In this document: positions 37,173 to 46,078 of the stretch, piece by piece
How the letters are laid out: each line of letters begins with the position of its first letter
How positions within the stretch are numbered: the first letter of the stretch is position 1
From: Serratia plymuthica NBRC 102599
GTDB lineage: Bacteria; Pseudomonadota; Gammaproteobacteria; Enterobacterales; Enterobacteriaceae
Assembly: GCF_001590925.1 (NCBI RefSeq)
Contig: NZ_BCTU01000026.1
Location: 1-64,000, forward strand
Direction: 5' to 3'
Length of the DNA stretch: 64,000 bases
Notes under the pieces: model-generated
Databases searched by the model: none
What the model saw: the letters and a program-made list of their open reading frames with translations, nothing else
What the model was told of the DNA's origin: nothing
Made by a program: the position numbers and the translations under genes

Positions 37173-38534
37173 TTAAACGATCAACTGCTGTAACTGTTGG
37201 CAGGCGTCGTCGTAACCGCTGCGTTCAAAAATGCCCTGCTGCAGATAGGCTTCCATCTGCGGGTACAGCGTCATGGCCTTATCCAGCAGCGGATCGCTGC
37301 CTGCTACGTAGGCGCCGACGCTGATCAGATCGCGGTTACGCTGATAACTGGCCAGCATCTGTTTGAAATTGCGCACCCGGCGGTAGTGTTCTTCGTCGAT
37401 AAGCGAGGTCATGGCGCGGCTGATAGAGGCTTCGATGTCGATCGCCGGGTAATGGCCTGCCTCCGCCAGCCGACGCGACAGCACCACGTGGCCATCGAGG
37501 ATGGCGCGCGCCGAGTCGGCTATCGGATCTTGCTGGTCATCGCCTTCGGTCAGTACGGTATAAAACGCGGTGATCGACCCGCCGCCGCTGATGCCGTTGC
37601 CCGCGCGCTCCACCAGCGCCGGCAGTTTGGCGAACACGGAGGGCGGATACCCTTTGGTGGCCGGCGGCTCGCCGATAGCCAGCGCGATTTCACGTTGCGC
37701 CATGGCGTAGCGGGTGAGCGAGTCCATAATCAACAGCACGTGCTGACCGCGATCGCGAAAGTCCTCGGCGATGCGTGTGGCATAGGCGGCGCCCTGCATA
37801 CGCAACAGCGGCGAGACGTCCGCCGGGGCGGCGATCACCACCGAGCGCGCTCGGCCTTCGGTGCCGAGGATATTCTCGATAAAATCTTTGACCTCGCGGC
37901 CGCGTTCGCCGATCAGACCGACGACAATCACGTCGGCCTGGGTGTAACGCGCCATCATGCCTAACAAGACGCTTTTACCGACGCCGGAGCCGGCAAACAG
38001 CCCCATGCGCTGGCCGCGCCCGACGGTCAGCAAGCCGTTGATGGTGCGTACGCCGACGTCCAGCACCTGTTCGATCGGCGTACGTTGCAGCGGGTTGAAC
38101 GGGGCGGTGATCAACGGCGCGCGATAGCCGGTCTCCGGCGCGGGCAGGCCGTCGAGCGGTTTGGCGCTGCCGTCCAGCACCCGGCCCAGCAGCGCCGGGC
38201 CGAGCGGCAGTTGCTTGCCGGCGCTTTGCCCTTCCGGCGCAACTCGGGCGTAAACCCGTGCGCCGGGCACGATGCCTTCCACTTCTTCCAGCGGCATCAG
38301 GAACAGCCGCTGGCCGTTAAAACCGACCACTTCGCTTTCCACTTCCTGTACCTCACCGCCGTTGTGACGTTCGATCAGGCAGGTGGCGCCGATCGGCAAT
38401 TGCAAGCCGGTGGCTTCCAGTACCAACCCGGTGGCGCGTGTCAGGCGGCCGTAGCGGCGAACCGTAGGCGTGCAAGCGATGCGTTTTTCCAGCGTATCCA
38501 GCGAGGACAGCCAGCGGCCGAGGCGAGCGGTCAT
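37173..38534 (-). CDS. fliI: Flagellum-specific ATPase FliI
   Basis: FliI is the export ATPase, related to the F1 beta subunit. The ATG at 38534 (453 residues, [18 protein letters not shown]) overlaps the fliH stop (TAATG) and aligns with E. coli FliI. The open frame runs another 92 codons upstream, but those lie in fliH and are not protein-like. The Walker A motif AGSGVGKS is at residues 181-188; [20 protein letters not shown] carries the Walker B region. Confidence 0.97.
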   Translation of the reverse strand: MTARLGRWLSSLDTLEKRIACTPTVRRYGRLTRATGLVLEATGLQLPIGATCLIERHNGGEVQEVESEVVGFNGQRLFLMPLEEVEGIVPGARVYARVAPEGQSAGKQLPLGPALLGRVLDGSAKPLDGLPAPETGYRAPLITAPFNPLQRTPIEQVLDVGVRTINGLLTVGRGQRMGLFAGSGVGKSVLLGMMARYTQADVIVVGLIGERGREVKDFIENILGTEGRARSVVIAAPADVSPLLRMQGAAYATRIAEDFRDRGQHVLLIMDSLTRYAMAQREIALAIGEPPATKGYPPSVFAKLPALVERAGNGISGGGSITAFYTVLTEGDDQQDPIADSARAILDGHVVLSRRLAEAGHYPAIDIEASISRAMTSLIDEEHYRRVRNFKQMLASYQRNRDLISVGAYVAGSDPLLDKAMTLYPQMEAYLQQGIFERSGYDDACQQLQQLIV

Positions 38535-39232
38535 TACACGTCTCCCGGCGCAGCCAGGCGGCAGAGTTCGTGCCAGCGCGTCGCCAGGCTGGCATCGAGA
38601 TCGCCTTCTTCGGCGCTGACCTTGCAGCCGCCGGGGTGCAGTTGACCGTCCGCCAACAGCCGCCAGCCGTGCAGGCTGAGTGTGGCACCCAGTTGCTGTT
38701 CGATACGCTGATAGTCGTCCGGGTGCACGCGCAACTGCGGCTTGCCGCTGAACATCGGCTCTTGCTGGATCAACTGCTGGATCTGCGCCAGCAGGGCGGT
38801 ACCGTCGCATACCGGCGGTTGACCTAGCACCTGTTTGGCGGCGGTCAGCGCCAACTGCATCAAACGCGAAGCGATCACGCTGTCGAGCGCATCGAGCGTG
38901 TGCTGAAACTCGGTGATCAGTTGCTGCCAGTGTGCAGTCAGCGGCTGTTGTTGCTGCTGCGCCTCCAGCAAACCCTGCTGGCGCCCCTCTTCCATACCGG
39001 CCTGGAGACCCGCTTCATAGCCTTTTTGCTGGCCGTCGGCATAGCCCAGCTGTTGGCCTTGCTGCTCCGCTTGCAGGCGCAACTGGAGCAACTGCTGTTG
39101 CCGATCGGCGCTGTCGTCCGGCGACAGGGCGTCCGTTTCAATGGGCAGCAAAGGCTCGATCGGCGGTTTGGGTTCCAGCAGATCGTTGAGCGACCAGGGT
39201 TGCCACGGCAGGGTGTTAATGCGATCAGACAT
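38534..39232 (-). CDS. fliH: Flagellar ATPase regulator FliH
   Basis: FliH holds FliI inactive and docks it at FliN. The ATG at 39232 (232 residues, [18 protein letters not shown]) has GAGGA 6 bases upstream, inside the end of fliG, which it overlaps by 8 bases. The N-terminal W-x-x-W motif (WQPW) that binds FlhA and FliN is visible. Residues 75-105 show the Gly-x-x-x-Gly repeat helix ([20 protein letters not shown]) typical of FliH. A C-terminal globular domain binds FliI. Confidence 0.95.
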   Translation of the reverse strand: MSDRINTLPWQPWSLNDLLEPKPPIEPLLPIETDALSPDDSADRQQQLLQLRLQAEQQGQQLGYADGQQKGYEAGLQAGMEEGRQQGLLEAQQQQQPLTAHWQQLITEFQHTLDALDSVIASRLMQLALTAAKQVLGQPPVCDGTALLAQIQQLIQQEPMFSGKPQLRVHPDDYQRIEQQLGATLSLHGWRLLADGQLHPGGCKVSAEEGDLDASLATRWHELCRLAAPGDV

Positions 39233-40217
39233 AGGTGTCCTCGCCACCGCCGATAATCATTTCGCCGCTCTCCGCCAATCGGCGCACAACCAGCAGGATG
39301 GCTTTCTGTTCGTTCTCCACCTGCGACATGCGCATCGGACCACGGTTGGCCAGATCGTCGCGCAGAATGTCGGCGGCGCGTTGCGACATGTTTTTGAGGA
39401 ACTTCTCGCGCAACGGCTGTTCCGCGCCTTTGAGCGCAACCAGCAGCGATTCGCCTTCCACTTCCTGCAACAGGCGCTGGATGCTGCGGTCGTCGACTTC
39501 CACCAGATTTTCGAACAGGAACATCTCGTCGATGATCTTCTGCGCCAGCTCGCCGTCGTATTCGCGCATCGCGTCGATAACGGCTTCTTCCTGCTGGGTT
39601 TTCATCAGGTTGATAATCTCGGCTGCGGTGCGTACGCCGCCCATCTTGCTGCGCTTGAGGTTCTGGCCGTCGAGCAGGTTGTTTAGCACCTCGGTCAGTT
39701 CCGCCAACGCCGCCGGTTGCACACCGCCGAAGGTGGCGATGCGCAGCATCACGTCGTTGCGCAGGCGTTCGTCGAACAGCGCCAGAATATCCGCCGCCTG
39801 GCCGCGCTTCAGATGGACCAGAATGGTAGCGATGATTTGCGGATGTTCGTCGCGGATCAGATCGGCGGCGCTCATCGGCTCCATAAAGTTGAGGGTTTCC
39901 ATGCCGGTGGTGGTCTCGCGCGATTCGAGAATGTCCTCCAACAGGCTGGAGGCACGCTCTTCACCCAGGGCTTTGACCAGCACCGAGCGCAGGTAGTCGC
40001 TGGCATTGACGCTCAGCGCCGCGTACTGTTCGGCATCGTCTTCGAACTCGCTCAGGACTTCGCCCAGCTGTTTGTGCGAGACCTGGCTCATGCTGGCCAT
40101 GGTGCCGCTGAGCTGCTGCACTTCACGCGAGGAGAGGTGTTTGAACACCTCGGCGGCGCGGTCTTCACCCAAGGTCATCAGCAGGATGGCGCTTTTTTCG
40201 GTTCCGGTCAGACTCAT
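39225..40217 (-). CDS. fliG: Flagellar switch protein FliG
   Basis: FliG is the rotor protein that contacts MotA. The 330-residue product has the FliF-binding N domain, the EHPQ motif ([20 protein letters not shown], about residues 124-143) and the armadillo-like middle domain. The charged C-terminal torque helix ([20 protein letters not shown]) is also present. Its stop overlaps fliH by 8 bases, and its start overlaps fliF by four. Confidence 0.97.
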   Translation of the reverse strand: MSLTGTEKSAILLMTLGEDRAAEVFKHLSSREVQQLSGTMASMSQVSHKQLGEVLSEFEDDAEQYAALSVNASDYLRSVLVKALGEERASSLLEDILESRETTTGMETLNFMEPMSAADLIRDEHPQIIATILVHLKRGQAADILALFDERLRNDVMLRIATFGGVQPAALAELTEVLNNLLDGQNLKRSKMGGVRTAAEIINLMKTQQEEAVIDAMREYDGELAQKIIDEMFLFENLVEVDDRSIQRLLQEVEGESLLVALKGAEQPLREKFLKNMSQRAADILRDDLANRGPMRMSQVENEQKAILLVVRRLAESGEMIIGGGEDTYV

Positions 40218-41917
40218 AATTCGTTACTCATCCATTGGCGGATTACCAGAGCGACCACGCGCGGGTCTTTATCAGCCAGATCGCGGATCCGCTGGCTCTG
40301 GACTTCTGCACTGACGCGCTGCTGCGATTTTCTGTGCTGCGCCAGCTCCTCATTGCTCGGTTTATTGTTGTCAGCCGGCTTGGCCATCGGTGCGTTGGCG
40401 GCGGCGAGCGCGGCCTGTTGCACCGCCTGACGGTTTTGCAGTTGCGGGCGCACCAGCTTGCGCCACAGCAGCCAGGCCGCCAGCAAGACCAGCAGATAGC
40501 GACCGGCATCGAACAGACGATCGATAAAGTTCTGGGTTTGCCAGAACGGCAGTTCGCCCCCGGTAACTTCGGTATCGGTAAACGGCGTATTGACCACGTT
40601 CAGGGTATCGCCACGGCTGCTGGAGAAGCCCATGGATTCACGCACCAGCGATTCGATCTGCGCCAGTTGCTCTTTGCTCATCGGCAAGGGTTTGCCGTCT
40701 TTATCGACGCCGCGATAGTTGACCACTACCGCCACCGACAACCGCTGTACCGTCCCGGCCTTCTGCTGAGTGTGGCGGATGGTGCGATCGACCTCATAGT
40801 TGGTGGTTTCATCGCGACGGGTATTCTGTGGCCCGCTGCCGTTGGCCGCAGTGCTGCGGGTGGCGGTGGCGTTAGGTTTGGCGCCAGTGGCGTTATTGCC
40901 GGCAGCAGCGTTGGCTTTGGCGGTTTCTATCGGCGCAGTCGCCGGCGCGCTAGGCTGATTGGAGAGCGCACCCGGCACGCCGCCGACCTGCGGCCCGCCA
41001 AGCTGTTCGCTCTGGCTCATTTGCTGAGAGCGCACGGCGGCCTGATTCGGCAGTTGGTTCGGTTGGTATTCTTCGTCGGTTTGCTCGCGGGTGGCAAAAT
41101 CGATCTGCGCGGTGACCTGGGCGCGTACGTTGGCATTGCCGACCATGGGCGCCAGAATCGCTTCGATGCGGCGTTGGTAGCGGTTTTCCACTTCGTTGGC
41201 GTATTTCAACTGCGCCGCGTTCAGATCGCGACCGGCGCCGTCAGACTGGGTCAGCAGGCGACCGGCCTGATCGACCACCGTGACGTTGCCCGGCGGCAAT
41301 CCGGCCACGCTGCTCGAGACCATATAAACGATAGCGTTGATCTGGCCGTCATCCAGCGCTCGGCCGGGTTGCAGCGTCAGGGTGACGGAGGCGGAAGGGG
41401 ACTTCTGTTCGCGGACAAACAGCGAAGGCTTGGGCAGCGCCAGATGCACCCGGGCGTTTTGTACCGGCCCCAGCGACTCGATGGTGCGGGACAGTTCGCC
41501 TTCCAGCGCACGCTGATAGTTGATCTGCTCGCTAAACTGGCTGATGCCGAATTTTTCCTGATCCAGCAATTCGAAGCCCACCGCACCGCCTTTCGGCAAT
41601 CCCTGCTGCGCCAGACGCAGGCGGGTTTCATGGACCTTATCGGCCGGTATCATCAACGCAGCACCGTTTTCGGCAAACCGATAAGGGATATTCATCTGCG
41701 TCAATTGGGTAACGATGGCACCGCCGTCGCGATCGTTAAGATTGCTGTACAGCACGCGGTAATCCGGGCTTTTCGCCCATAACAGCAACGCGACCACAAT
41801 GGCGATTGCCGCAGAAGCGGCGATCAGCAGTGGGATTTTCGGGTTGGCGCGCAGACGGTCCCACAGGGCTTGCAGGCCATTTTCGCGGCTTTCGGTGGCG
41901 GTTATTGAAGCACTCAT
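40214..41917 (-). CDS. fliF: MS-ring protein FliF
   Basis: FliF builds the MS ring, the base of the motor. The 567-residue protein (E. coli 552) has a first transmembrane helix at about residues 32-49 and ring-building motifs ([19 protein letters not shown]). A long Asn/Ala/Thr-rich loop at about 305-365 accounts for the extra length. The second transmembrane helix is near 460-478, and the C-terminal FliG-binding tail ends [17 protein letters not shown]-like (actual [17 protein letters not shown]). First gene of fliFGHIJK. Confidence 0.97.
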   Translation of the reverse strand: MSASITATESRENGLQALWDRLRANPKIPLLIAASAAIAIVVALLLWAKSPDYRVLYSNLNDRDGGAIVTQLTQMNIPYRFAENGAALMIPADKVHETRLRLAQQGLPKGGAVGFELLDQEKFGISQFSEQINYQRALEGELSRTIESLGPVQNARVHLALPKPSLFVREQKSPSASVTLTLQPGRALDDGQINAIVYMVSSSVAGLPPGNVTVVDQAGRLLTQSDGAGRDLNAAQLKYANEVENRYQRRIEAILAPMVGNANVRAQVTAQIDFATREQTDEEYQPNQLPNQAAVRSQQMSQSEQLGGPQVGGVPGALSNQPSAPATAPIETAKANAAAGNNATGAKPNATATRSTAANGSGPQNTRRDETTNYEVDRTIRHTQQKAGTVQRLSVAVVVNYRGVDKDGKPLPMSKEQLAQIESLVRESMGFSSSRGDTLNVVNTPFTDTEVTGGELPFWQTQNFIDRLFDAGRYLLVLLAAWLLWRKLVRPQLQNRQAVQQAALAAANAPMAKPADNNKPSNEELAQHRKSQQRVSAEVQSQRIRDLADKDPRVVALVIRQWMSNEL

Positions 41918-42234
41918 TTTATCCCGTGTCCTTCAATGTCGCTCAGTATCCGGTGCAAGCCACGGCGTAGCTCCCTGCCAGGCTGATGAACGGTGTGGTT
42001 AGCGTTGTGTGGTGACAAAACAGACTCCCTGATACACATATCTTCTAAATAGCGGCGCTCCCATTTCTGGGCGTGCCATTATTTGCCCTTAAGGGCGATT
42101 TCGATGGCTCGATAAGCCGGGTTTTTTGCAGTTAATTAGCCGCTTTAGGATAAAAATGCTGTGGTAGGCTCCTCAGCATCAAAGTAGTGCCTGATGAAAA
42201 CGCATCCGGCAGCAGAGTCTTTATTGAGGTCACA
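41918..42234. promoter_or_regulatory. Divergent fliF / fliE promoter region
   Basis: These 317 bases separate fliF (leftward) from fliE (rightward), which have class II promoters here in relatives. A perfect 12-base palindrome, GCCCTTAAGGGC, lies at 42085-42096. The right half is AT-rich. No sigma-28 motif is visible. FlhDC boxes are too degenerate for me to place. Confidence 0.55.
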
Positions 42235-42549
42235 ATGGCAATTCAGGGGATTGAAGGGGTATTGCAGCAATTGCAGGCCACGGCGATTCAGGCGGGGCAG
42301 ATTGACCAGGGTTCAGCGACGCAGGGCGTTAGCTTTGCCAGCGAGCTGAAAGCGGCTATCGGCAAGATCAGCGAGACCCAGCAGGCTGCGCGCAAACAGG
42401 CGCAAGACTTCGAACTGGGCGCACCGGGCGTCAGCCTGAACGACGTGATGGTCGATCTGCAAAAATCCTCCATCTCGCTGCAAATGGGCGTGCAGGTGCG
42501 TAACAAGCTGGTTTCCGCCTATCAGGAAGTGATGAATATGGCGGTGTGA
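42235..42549 (+). CDS. fliE: Flagellar MS ring-rod junction protein FliE
   Basis: FliE joins the MS ring to the rod. The ATG at 42235 (104 residues, [20 protein letters not shown]) has GAGG 6 bases upstream; the longer frame from 42187 adds 16 unrelated residues. The C-terminal axial helix is conserved ([35 protein letters not shown], in part). It is transcribed alone. An AATTCGT/ACGAATT hairpin at 42566-42581 may end it. Confidence 0.96.
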   Translation: MAIQGIEGVLQQLQATAIQAGQIDQGSATQGVSFASELKAAIGKISETQQAARKQAQDFELGAPGVSLNDVMVDLQKSSISLQMGVQVRNKLVSAYQEVMNMAV

Positions 42550-42752
42550 TTGGTTGAGTTGTTTGAATTCGTGAACGAATTTCATTCCTGCCGAGAGTCT
42601 CGGGGCAAGACTGGGGAAAATGCCAATACGGAAACATTTTAAATAGTGATTTAATTTTATTAATTAATTGATTTTAATAATTTTATTTTCCAGGATTACC
42701 GTGCTAATTTTTCCCATTATGAATGGAATTTTATTGGTTTTGGCAGGTGAAA

Positions 42753-43325
42753 ATGGAAAAAGCGAAGACGATGAAATCGCTTGAAAATGATATTGCCGTA
42801 GAACTGCTGGAAAGGAGCAAATTGTACTTTGAGTATCAAGAGACTCAATATGCAGCGGCTTTGGACAGGATACGAAAGCTGGAGGAAAAGGGACTTAAGG
42901 TTTTTGCATCTTTGAGCGTGATAGTTACTGCGTTTATCTTGATCGTCAGATTTACAGCGGCATTGCTGCTGAATCAGAAGTTTGCCGCACTTAACATGCT
43001 CACATGTGTAGCTGGTTTTTTTACCTTTCTTTGCCTTTGTAGCGCATGGAGCTTTGTTTTCAGAGCTGTCTTGCTAAAAGACATCCCCAAGTTGCCAACC
43101 AACCATCAGAAAATGGAAAGCGTTTTTCTGGATAACCCAAGAGATTCAACGTACGTAGGATTGGCAAAACAATACTCTAAGGCAACATTGAAGATCGAAG
43201 AAACGCATGGTGATAAGGCTAAGCTGATCGGCTTATCATTCAGGGAGATGGCGTTTACGGCATGGAGCTTTTTGGTATTTGTTATACTTGTAGTAGCATT
43301 AGCTTTCTGTAACTCTGGAGGTTGA
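42753..43325 (+). CDS. Three-helix membrane protein of unknown function (accessory)
   Basis: I chose ATG 42753 (190 residues) because AGGTG lies 5 bases upstream; an in-frame ATG ten codons earlier has none. Residues 8-47 are a charged amphipathic helix, probably a coiled coil (LENDIAVELLERSKLYFEYQ). Hydrophobic segments lie at about 50-73, 80-106 and 166-187. A soluble segment of about 60 residues sits between the second and third. I do not recognise the family. The topology recalls small membrane effectors of bacterial conflict systems, a weak comparison. The gene is AT-rich next to its GC-rich neighbours, suggesting transfer. Confidence 0.75.
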   Translation: MEKAKTMKSLENDIAVELLERSKLYFEYQETQYAAALDRIRKLEEKGLKVFASLSVIVTAFILIVRFTAALLLNQKFAALNMLTCVAGFFTFLCLCSAWSFVFRAVLLKDIPKLPTNHQKMESVFLDNPRDSTYVGLAKQYSKATLKIEETHGDKAKLIGLSFREMAFTAWSFLVFVILVVALAFCNSGG

Positions 43326-43326
43326 G

Positions 43327-43527
43327 ATGACTGTGCGACATAAAAGCGTGCCCGTGGAGCATCCTGGGGAGGTGAGCATTGATAGGCAGGGTAAAGGGGT
43401 CACTCATACTTCCGCCGCCTCAATGGGATATATCGGCCGGCCGAGAGAAGCCGAAATCCCGGAGCTGGAAGTTAGCCTGGAAAGCCTTGATTCCCTCCTG
43501 AAGAGAGAACGGCAGGTTAAGGCCTGA
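43327..43527 (+). CDS. Small soluble protein coupled to the membrane protein, unknown
   Basis: The 66-residue product starts one base after the stop of the preceding gene, with GGAGG 5 bases before its ATG, so the two are one operon. It is hydrophilic, with a His/Gly/Ser-rich first half (THTSAASMGYIGRPREAEIP). A short acidic-then-basic helix closes it (LEVSLESLDSLLKRERQVKA). No membrane segment or known motif is seen. A perfect terminator follows at 43532-43556. A partner or regulator of the membrane protein is a guess from gene order. Confidence 0.65.
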   Translation: MTVRHKSVPVEHPGEVSIDRQGKGVTHTSAASMGYIGRPREAEIPELEVSLESLDSLLKRERQVKA

Positions 43528-43531
43528 CTTG

Positions 43532-43556
43532 AAAACCCACCATCGGTGGGTTTTTT
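43532..43556 (+). terminator. Rho-independent terminator of the two-gene cassette
   Basis: AAAACCCACC and GGTGGGTTTT form a perfect 10-base stem with a 3-base loop (ATC), followed by further T residues. It lies 5 bases after the second gene's stop and confirms the two genes as a separate transcription unit. Confidence 0.93.
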
Positions 43557-43699
43557 GCTTTTTAACGGCAAAACCGAAAACCGAGCTGGGCAATCGCCTG
43601 AGTAGACGCATAAAAAACATGCTTTGTCTCAAATTGCTGAACTTATTGCTGGATTATAATTGTGCGAGTTTAAGACATTTTAATTATCAGGTAATAAAA

Positions 43700-43795
43700 A
43701 TGAGCAGCAAAAGTGAGAGCAGATGGCGATTTTTCAGTGTGTTAATATTGATCGTTTTAGTTGGATTGATCACGGTATTAATTAAACAAAGTTAA
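43700..43795 (+). CDS. 31-residue single-helix membrane peptide
   Basis: The short frame reads MSSKSESRWRFFSVLILIVL, then VGLITVLIKQS and a stop. It has a basic, polar head and one transmembrane helix at about residues 11-29, the layout of small enterobacterial membrane peptides and some type I toxins. AGG lies 8-10 bases before the ATG. The region is AT-rich, and the frame stands alone between the cassette terminator and the convergent 76-residue gene. Expression is not proven. Confidence 0.4.
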   Translation: MSSKSESRWRFFSVLILIVLVGLITVLIKQS

Positions 43796-43829
43796 ATAAT
43801 CATTGGCCACTGCGCGTGGCCCTGCTGAT

Positions 43830-44060
43830 TTATTTCCCCGCCAGCATCCGCATAGCGTCTTCTTCGTACAGCAGACCCATAAGCCACAGGCCGACAAGCA
43901 ACACGGCAAGGGAAAGCAGCCATTTTTCGTTGAGCACCGTTGATTCACCTCTGGCGGTATTAAGGTTTGCCGATGCTATCGCACCTGACCATTTTCCGCT
44001 AACGCCGGGTGCATAAACGGTGAGTTCATTGTGCAATGATTTAATTTGCAGGATGGACAT
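43830..44060 (-). CDS. Small single-helix membrane protein coupled to an AraC regulator
   Basis: The ATG at 44060 overlaps the stop of the regulator gene (TGATG), giving 76 residues; a GTG one codon upstream is also possible. Residues 1-44 are polar (SILQIKSLHNELTVYAPGVS). One transmembrane helix spans about residues 46-65 (KWLLSLAVLLVGLWLMGLLY), and a short charged tail follows. Translational coupling suggests it works with or alongside the regulator, as small membrane partners do for some virulence activators. I do not recognise the family. Confidence 0.65.
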   Translation of the reverse strand: MSILQIKSLHNELTVYAPGVSGKWSGAIASANLNTARGESTVLNEKWLLSLAVLLVGLWLMGLLYEEDAMRMLAGK

Positions 44061-44926
44061 CACTCCGGGTCCTCCATCAGGCTGAGGCGATAGGGCTGGA
44101 TCGCGCCGGGCTCCATGATCCGCTGGTGCCCGCGAATGGCCGTTGGCGCAAAACCGAAACGTTTGCGGAAACGCTCGGCAAACCGCGAAGAACTTTCATA
44201 ACCGACGTGCTGGGAGATGGCGGATATTGGCCAATCGGTAGATTGCAGCAACGCCAGCGCGCTGCTCATGCGCACGTCGATCATCAAATCGCGCAACGCG
44301 GTGTTTTCTAAAGAAAGCTTGCGTCTCAGCATGACTTCGCTCATTGACAGACTTTCCGCCACTTTGGCCGCTGTCCAGATGTTATGCGGATCGGTCGCCA
44401 GGCAGCGGCGTACCCGTTGCGTTAAATCGCGCGCCTCGTTATGCATAAAGCTTACGTTGAATTGCTTCAGCCAGAGCAGGATTTCCAGCATCTTGTGGCG
44501 GATGATGATCGGCGGGAAACGGTGTTTAAGCGCCATCGCCAGGCTGGTGGTCTCAAAACTGTGCATCAGCGCGCAGGGCAGGTTGCGTAAGGCCAACACC
44601 GCGTCGAACGGGGGCTGAGGGGCAGTTTCAGCGGGAGTTTGCTGTACGTGGAACAACAGAGGATCGCAGGTAAGCAACTGACAACTGAATATGCCCTCAT
44701 TGGAAAGGCCATTAATAATATCCACGGTTTGCCCCCCGCCGATAATCAACAGTTCTCCCGCATGGGCCACCACTTCATGCTGTTGCCAGCGCACGCGTTT
44801 GTGGCCTTGCTGTACCAGATACAGATGGGGTTGCTCAAAATAAACTGAAGGGAATAATAATTCAGTATGCTGAATGATGTGCGCAGAGGCACCAATCCCA
44901 GGACAAAGGTTAATTGTACGTTCCAT
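44060..44926 (-). CDS. AraC-family transcriptional regulator, GadX/AdiY-like
   Basis: The 288-residue protein has a C-terminal AraC DNA-binding domain at about residues 175-275. The first helix-turn-helix is in WTAAKVAESLSMSEVMLRRK and the second in WPISAISQHVGYESSSRFAE, followed by FRKRFGFAPTAIR. The layout and the segment before the domain resemble E. coli GadX, GadW and AdiY. The N-terminal beta-rich half has no clear ligand motif. It has no strong ribosome site. It lies between fliE and fliT on the minus strand; its targets are unknown. Confidence 0.85.
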   Translation of the reverse strand: MERTINLCPGIGASAHIIQHTELLFPSVYFEQPHLYLVQQGHKRVRWQQHEVVAHAGELLIIGGGQTVDIINGLSNEGIFSCQLLTCDPLLFHVQQTPAETAPQPPFDAVLALRNLPCALMHSFETTSLAMALKHRFPPIIIRHKMLEILLWLKQFNVSFMHNEARDLTQRVRRCLATDPHNIWTAAKVAESLSMSEVMLRRKLSLENTALRDLMIDVRMSSALALLQSTDWPISAISQHVGYESSSRFAERFRKRFGFAPTAIRGHQRIMEPGAIQPYRLSLMEDPE

Positions 44927-45272
44927 CGATATTCATTTCGCAGCCATTATCTGGGAATATCTTTACGCTTTGATGGGCGTCGGAGCAACATTTTTCCATG
45001 CGTTGTGAAACACAACGACGTGTTTTATCTATCAAAAATCAATTTCCTGCTGAACAGAAAACGTCCGTGTCGGAGTGATATTTATCCCTATCCTAGGGGC
45101 GCCGCATGCTGCGTCGCGTTAGCCGGGGCGAATATATTCGCCCCTATGGAGCCTGGGTGATAAATATGATAGGCATGAGTAATTCAAATATCATGGATTA
45201 ATATCCTGAATTAATCGGGTGTAAATAGCGTATGGTGCTATTTATCCATAAAATGTCGTTATTATAACTGGC
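44927..45272. other. Non-coding region between the AraC gene and fliT
   Basis: These 346 bases hold a repeat pair (45093-45147) and AT-rich sequence with CGTTGTG/CACAACG arms near 45001-45023. It is upstream of the AraC gene (leftward) and downstream of fliT (leftward). I see no coding frame with a ribosome site and no clear terminator for fliDST. Confidence 0.5.
45093..45147. repeat. Palindromic repeat pair
   Basis: The left element reads CTAGGGGCGCCGCATGCTGC. The right one is a perfect 20-base palindrome, GGGGCGAATATATTCGCCCC (45125-45144), followed by TATGG. TAGGGGCG and CGCCCCTA bracket the unit. The core matches elements at 6211-6231 and 26664-26731, suggesting a dispersed repeat family. 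Confidence 0.5.
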
Positions 45273-45641
45273 TCACCTGATTTGCGGTTCCCCTAATAGC
45301 AGGGCGCGATCGTGAAACTGACCGTAGGTGCTGTTGACCACGCTTTGGCGCGTCGATTGGCCAATCAATTCTTTCAACTGGTCCATGCGGCGTTGCAACA
45401 GGCGTTTCAGCTCGTTTTCGTTGTCCAGGATCTGCTGCAGCTTATTGCGCAACAATTCCTGCAACGCCATTGATGGTCCCGCTTTGCCGGTAAAATCGGC
45501 GGTTTTCTCTACCGCCTGAACGTAGGCCAGCTCCAGCTCGACCAGGTCTTCCCATCTTTCCGTTTGCGCCAGCGCGAGCATTTGGCTGCTCAGGGCATAA
45601 ATTTGCTGATACGCGGCTAGCAGTTGCTGTTGACGTTCCAT
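45273..45641 (-). CDS. fliT: FliD export chaperone and FlhDC regulator FliT
   Basis: FliT escorts the cap protein FliD and, once free, inhibits FlhD4C2. The 122-residue helical protein begins [26 protein letters not shown] and has the regular amphipathic helices of the family ([17 protein letters not shown]). Its start overlaps the fliS stop by one base. Last gene of fliDST. No terminator is obvious. Confidence 0.93.
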   Translation of the reverse strand: MERQQQLLAAYQQIYALSSQMLALAQTERWEDLVELELAYVQAVEKTADFTGKAGPSMALQELLRNKLQQILDNENELKRLLQRRMDQLKELIGQSTRQSVVNSTYGQFHDRALLLGEPQIR

Positions 45642-46051
45642 TATACGGCGTCCTGAGAAGGGTGATAATTGGGACCAATCTGGCGCCAGGCGTCAGCAAT
45701 ATTTTCCAGCAGCTTGACCACTTCGGCGATCGCCGCTTCGTCGTTATGCAGATTGGCCTGCATCAGGCGCCGTTTCATATAGTCATACAGCGCAGCCAGA
45801 TTATCGGCCATCTCGCCACCTTGATCGTGGTCGAGGCCGTTTTTCAGGCCGTTATCAATAATGTTGATGGCTTTTGATATGGCCAGCCCTTTGCCGGCGA
45901 TATCACCCTGATTCATCAGAATGCGTGCGCGTAACAGGGCGCTGAGCGCCCCGTCGAAAAGCATCACGATTAACTGGTGCGGGCTGGCACTCATTACGCC
46001 ACTTTCCAAACTGACCTGGGCGTAGGCCTTAGTTCCGCTACGGTTATACAT
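45641..46051 (-). CDS. fliS: Flagellin export chaperone FliS
   Basis: FliS binds the C terminus of flagellin and prevents early polymerisation. The 136-residue protein has the family signature [28 protein letters not shown] (in part) at the N terminus and [16 protein letters not shown] near residues 90-105. It lies 27 bases after fliD and overlaps fliT by one base. Confidence 0.96.
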   Translation of the reverse strand: MYNRSGTKAYAQVSLESGVMSASPHQLIVMLFDGALSALLRARILMNQGDIAGKGLAISKAINIIDNGLKNGLDHDQGGEMADNLAALYDYMKRRLMQANLHNDEAAIAEVVKLLENIADAWRQIGPNYHPSQDAV

Positions 46052-46078
46052 GCGATTTATTACCTGGTTAAAAAGTTC

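Noticed and set aside
38535-38810. Extension of fliI by 92 codons upstream
   Set aside because: The stretch is an Arg/Ala-rich out-of-frame reading of fliH; the ATG at 38534 overlapping the fliH stop is the true start.
40235-41782. A 515-codon open frame antisense to fliF
   Set aside because: Low-complexity Arg/Gln/Leu composition and complete overlap with fliF.
45273-46051. Frameshift or pseudogene among fliS and fliT
   Set aside because: Both frames are intact with expected lengths and overlap by one base in the usual way.
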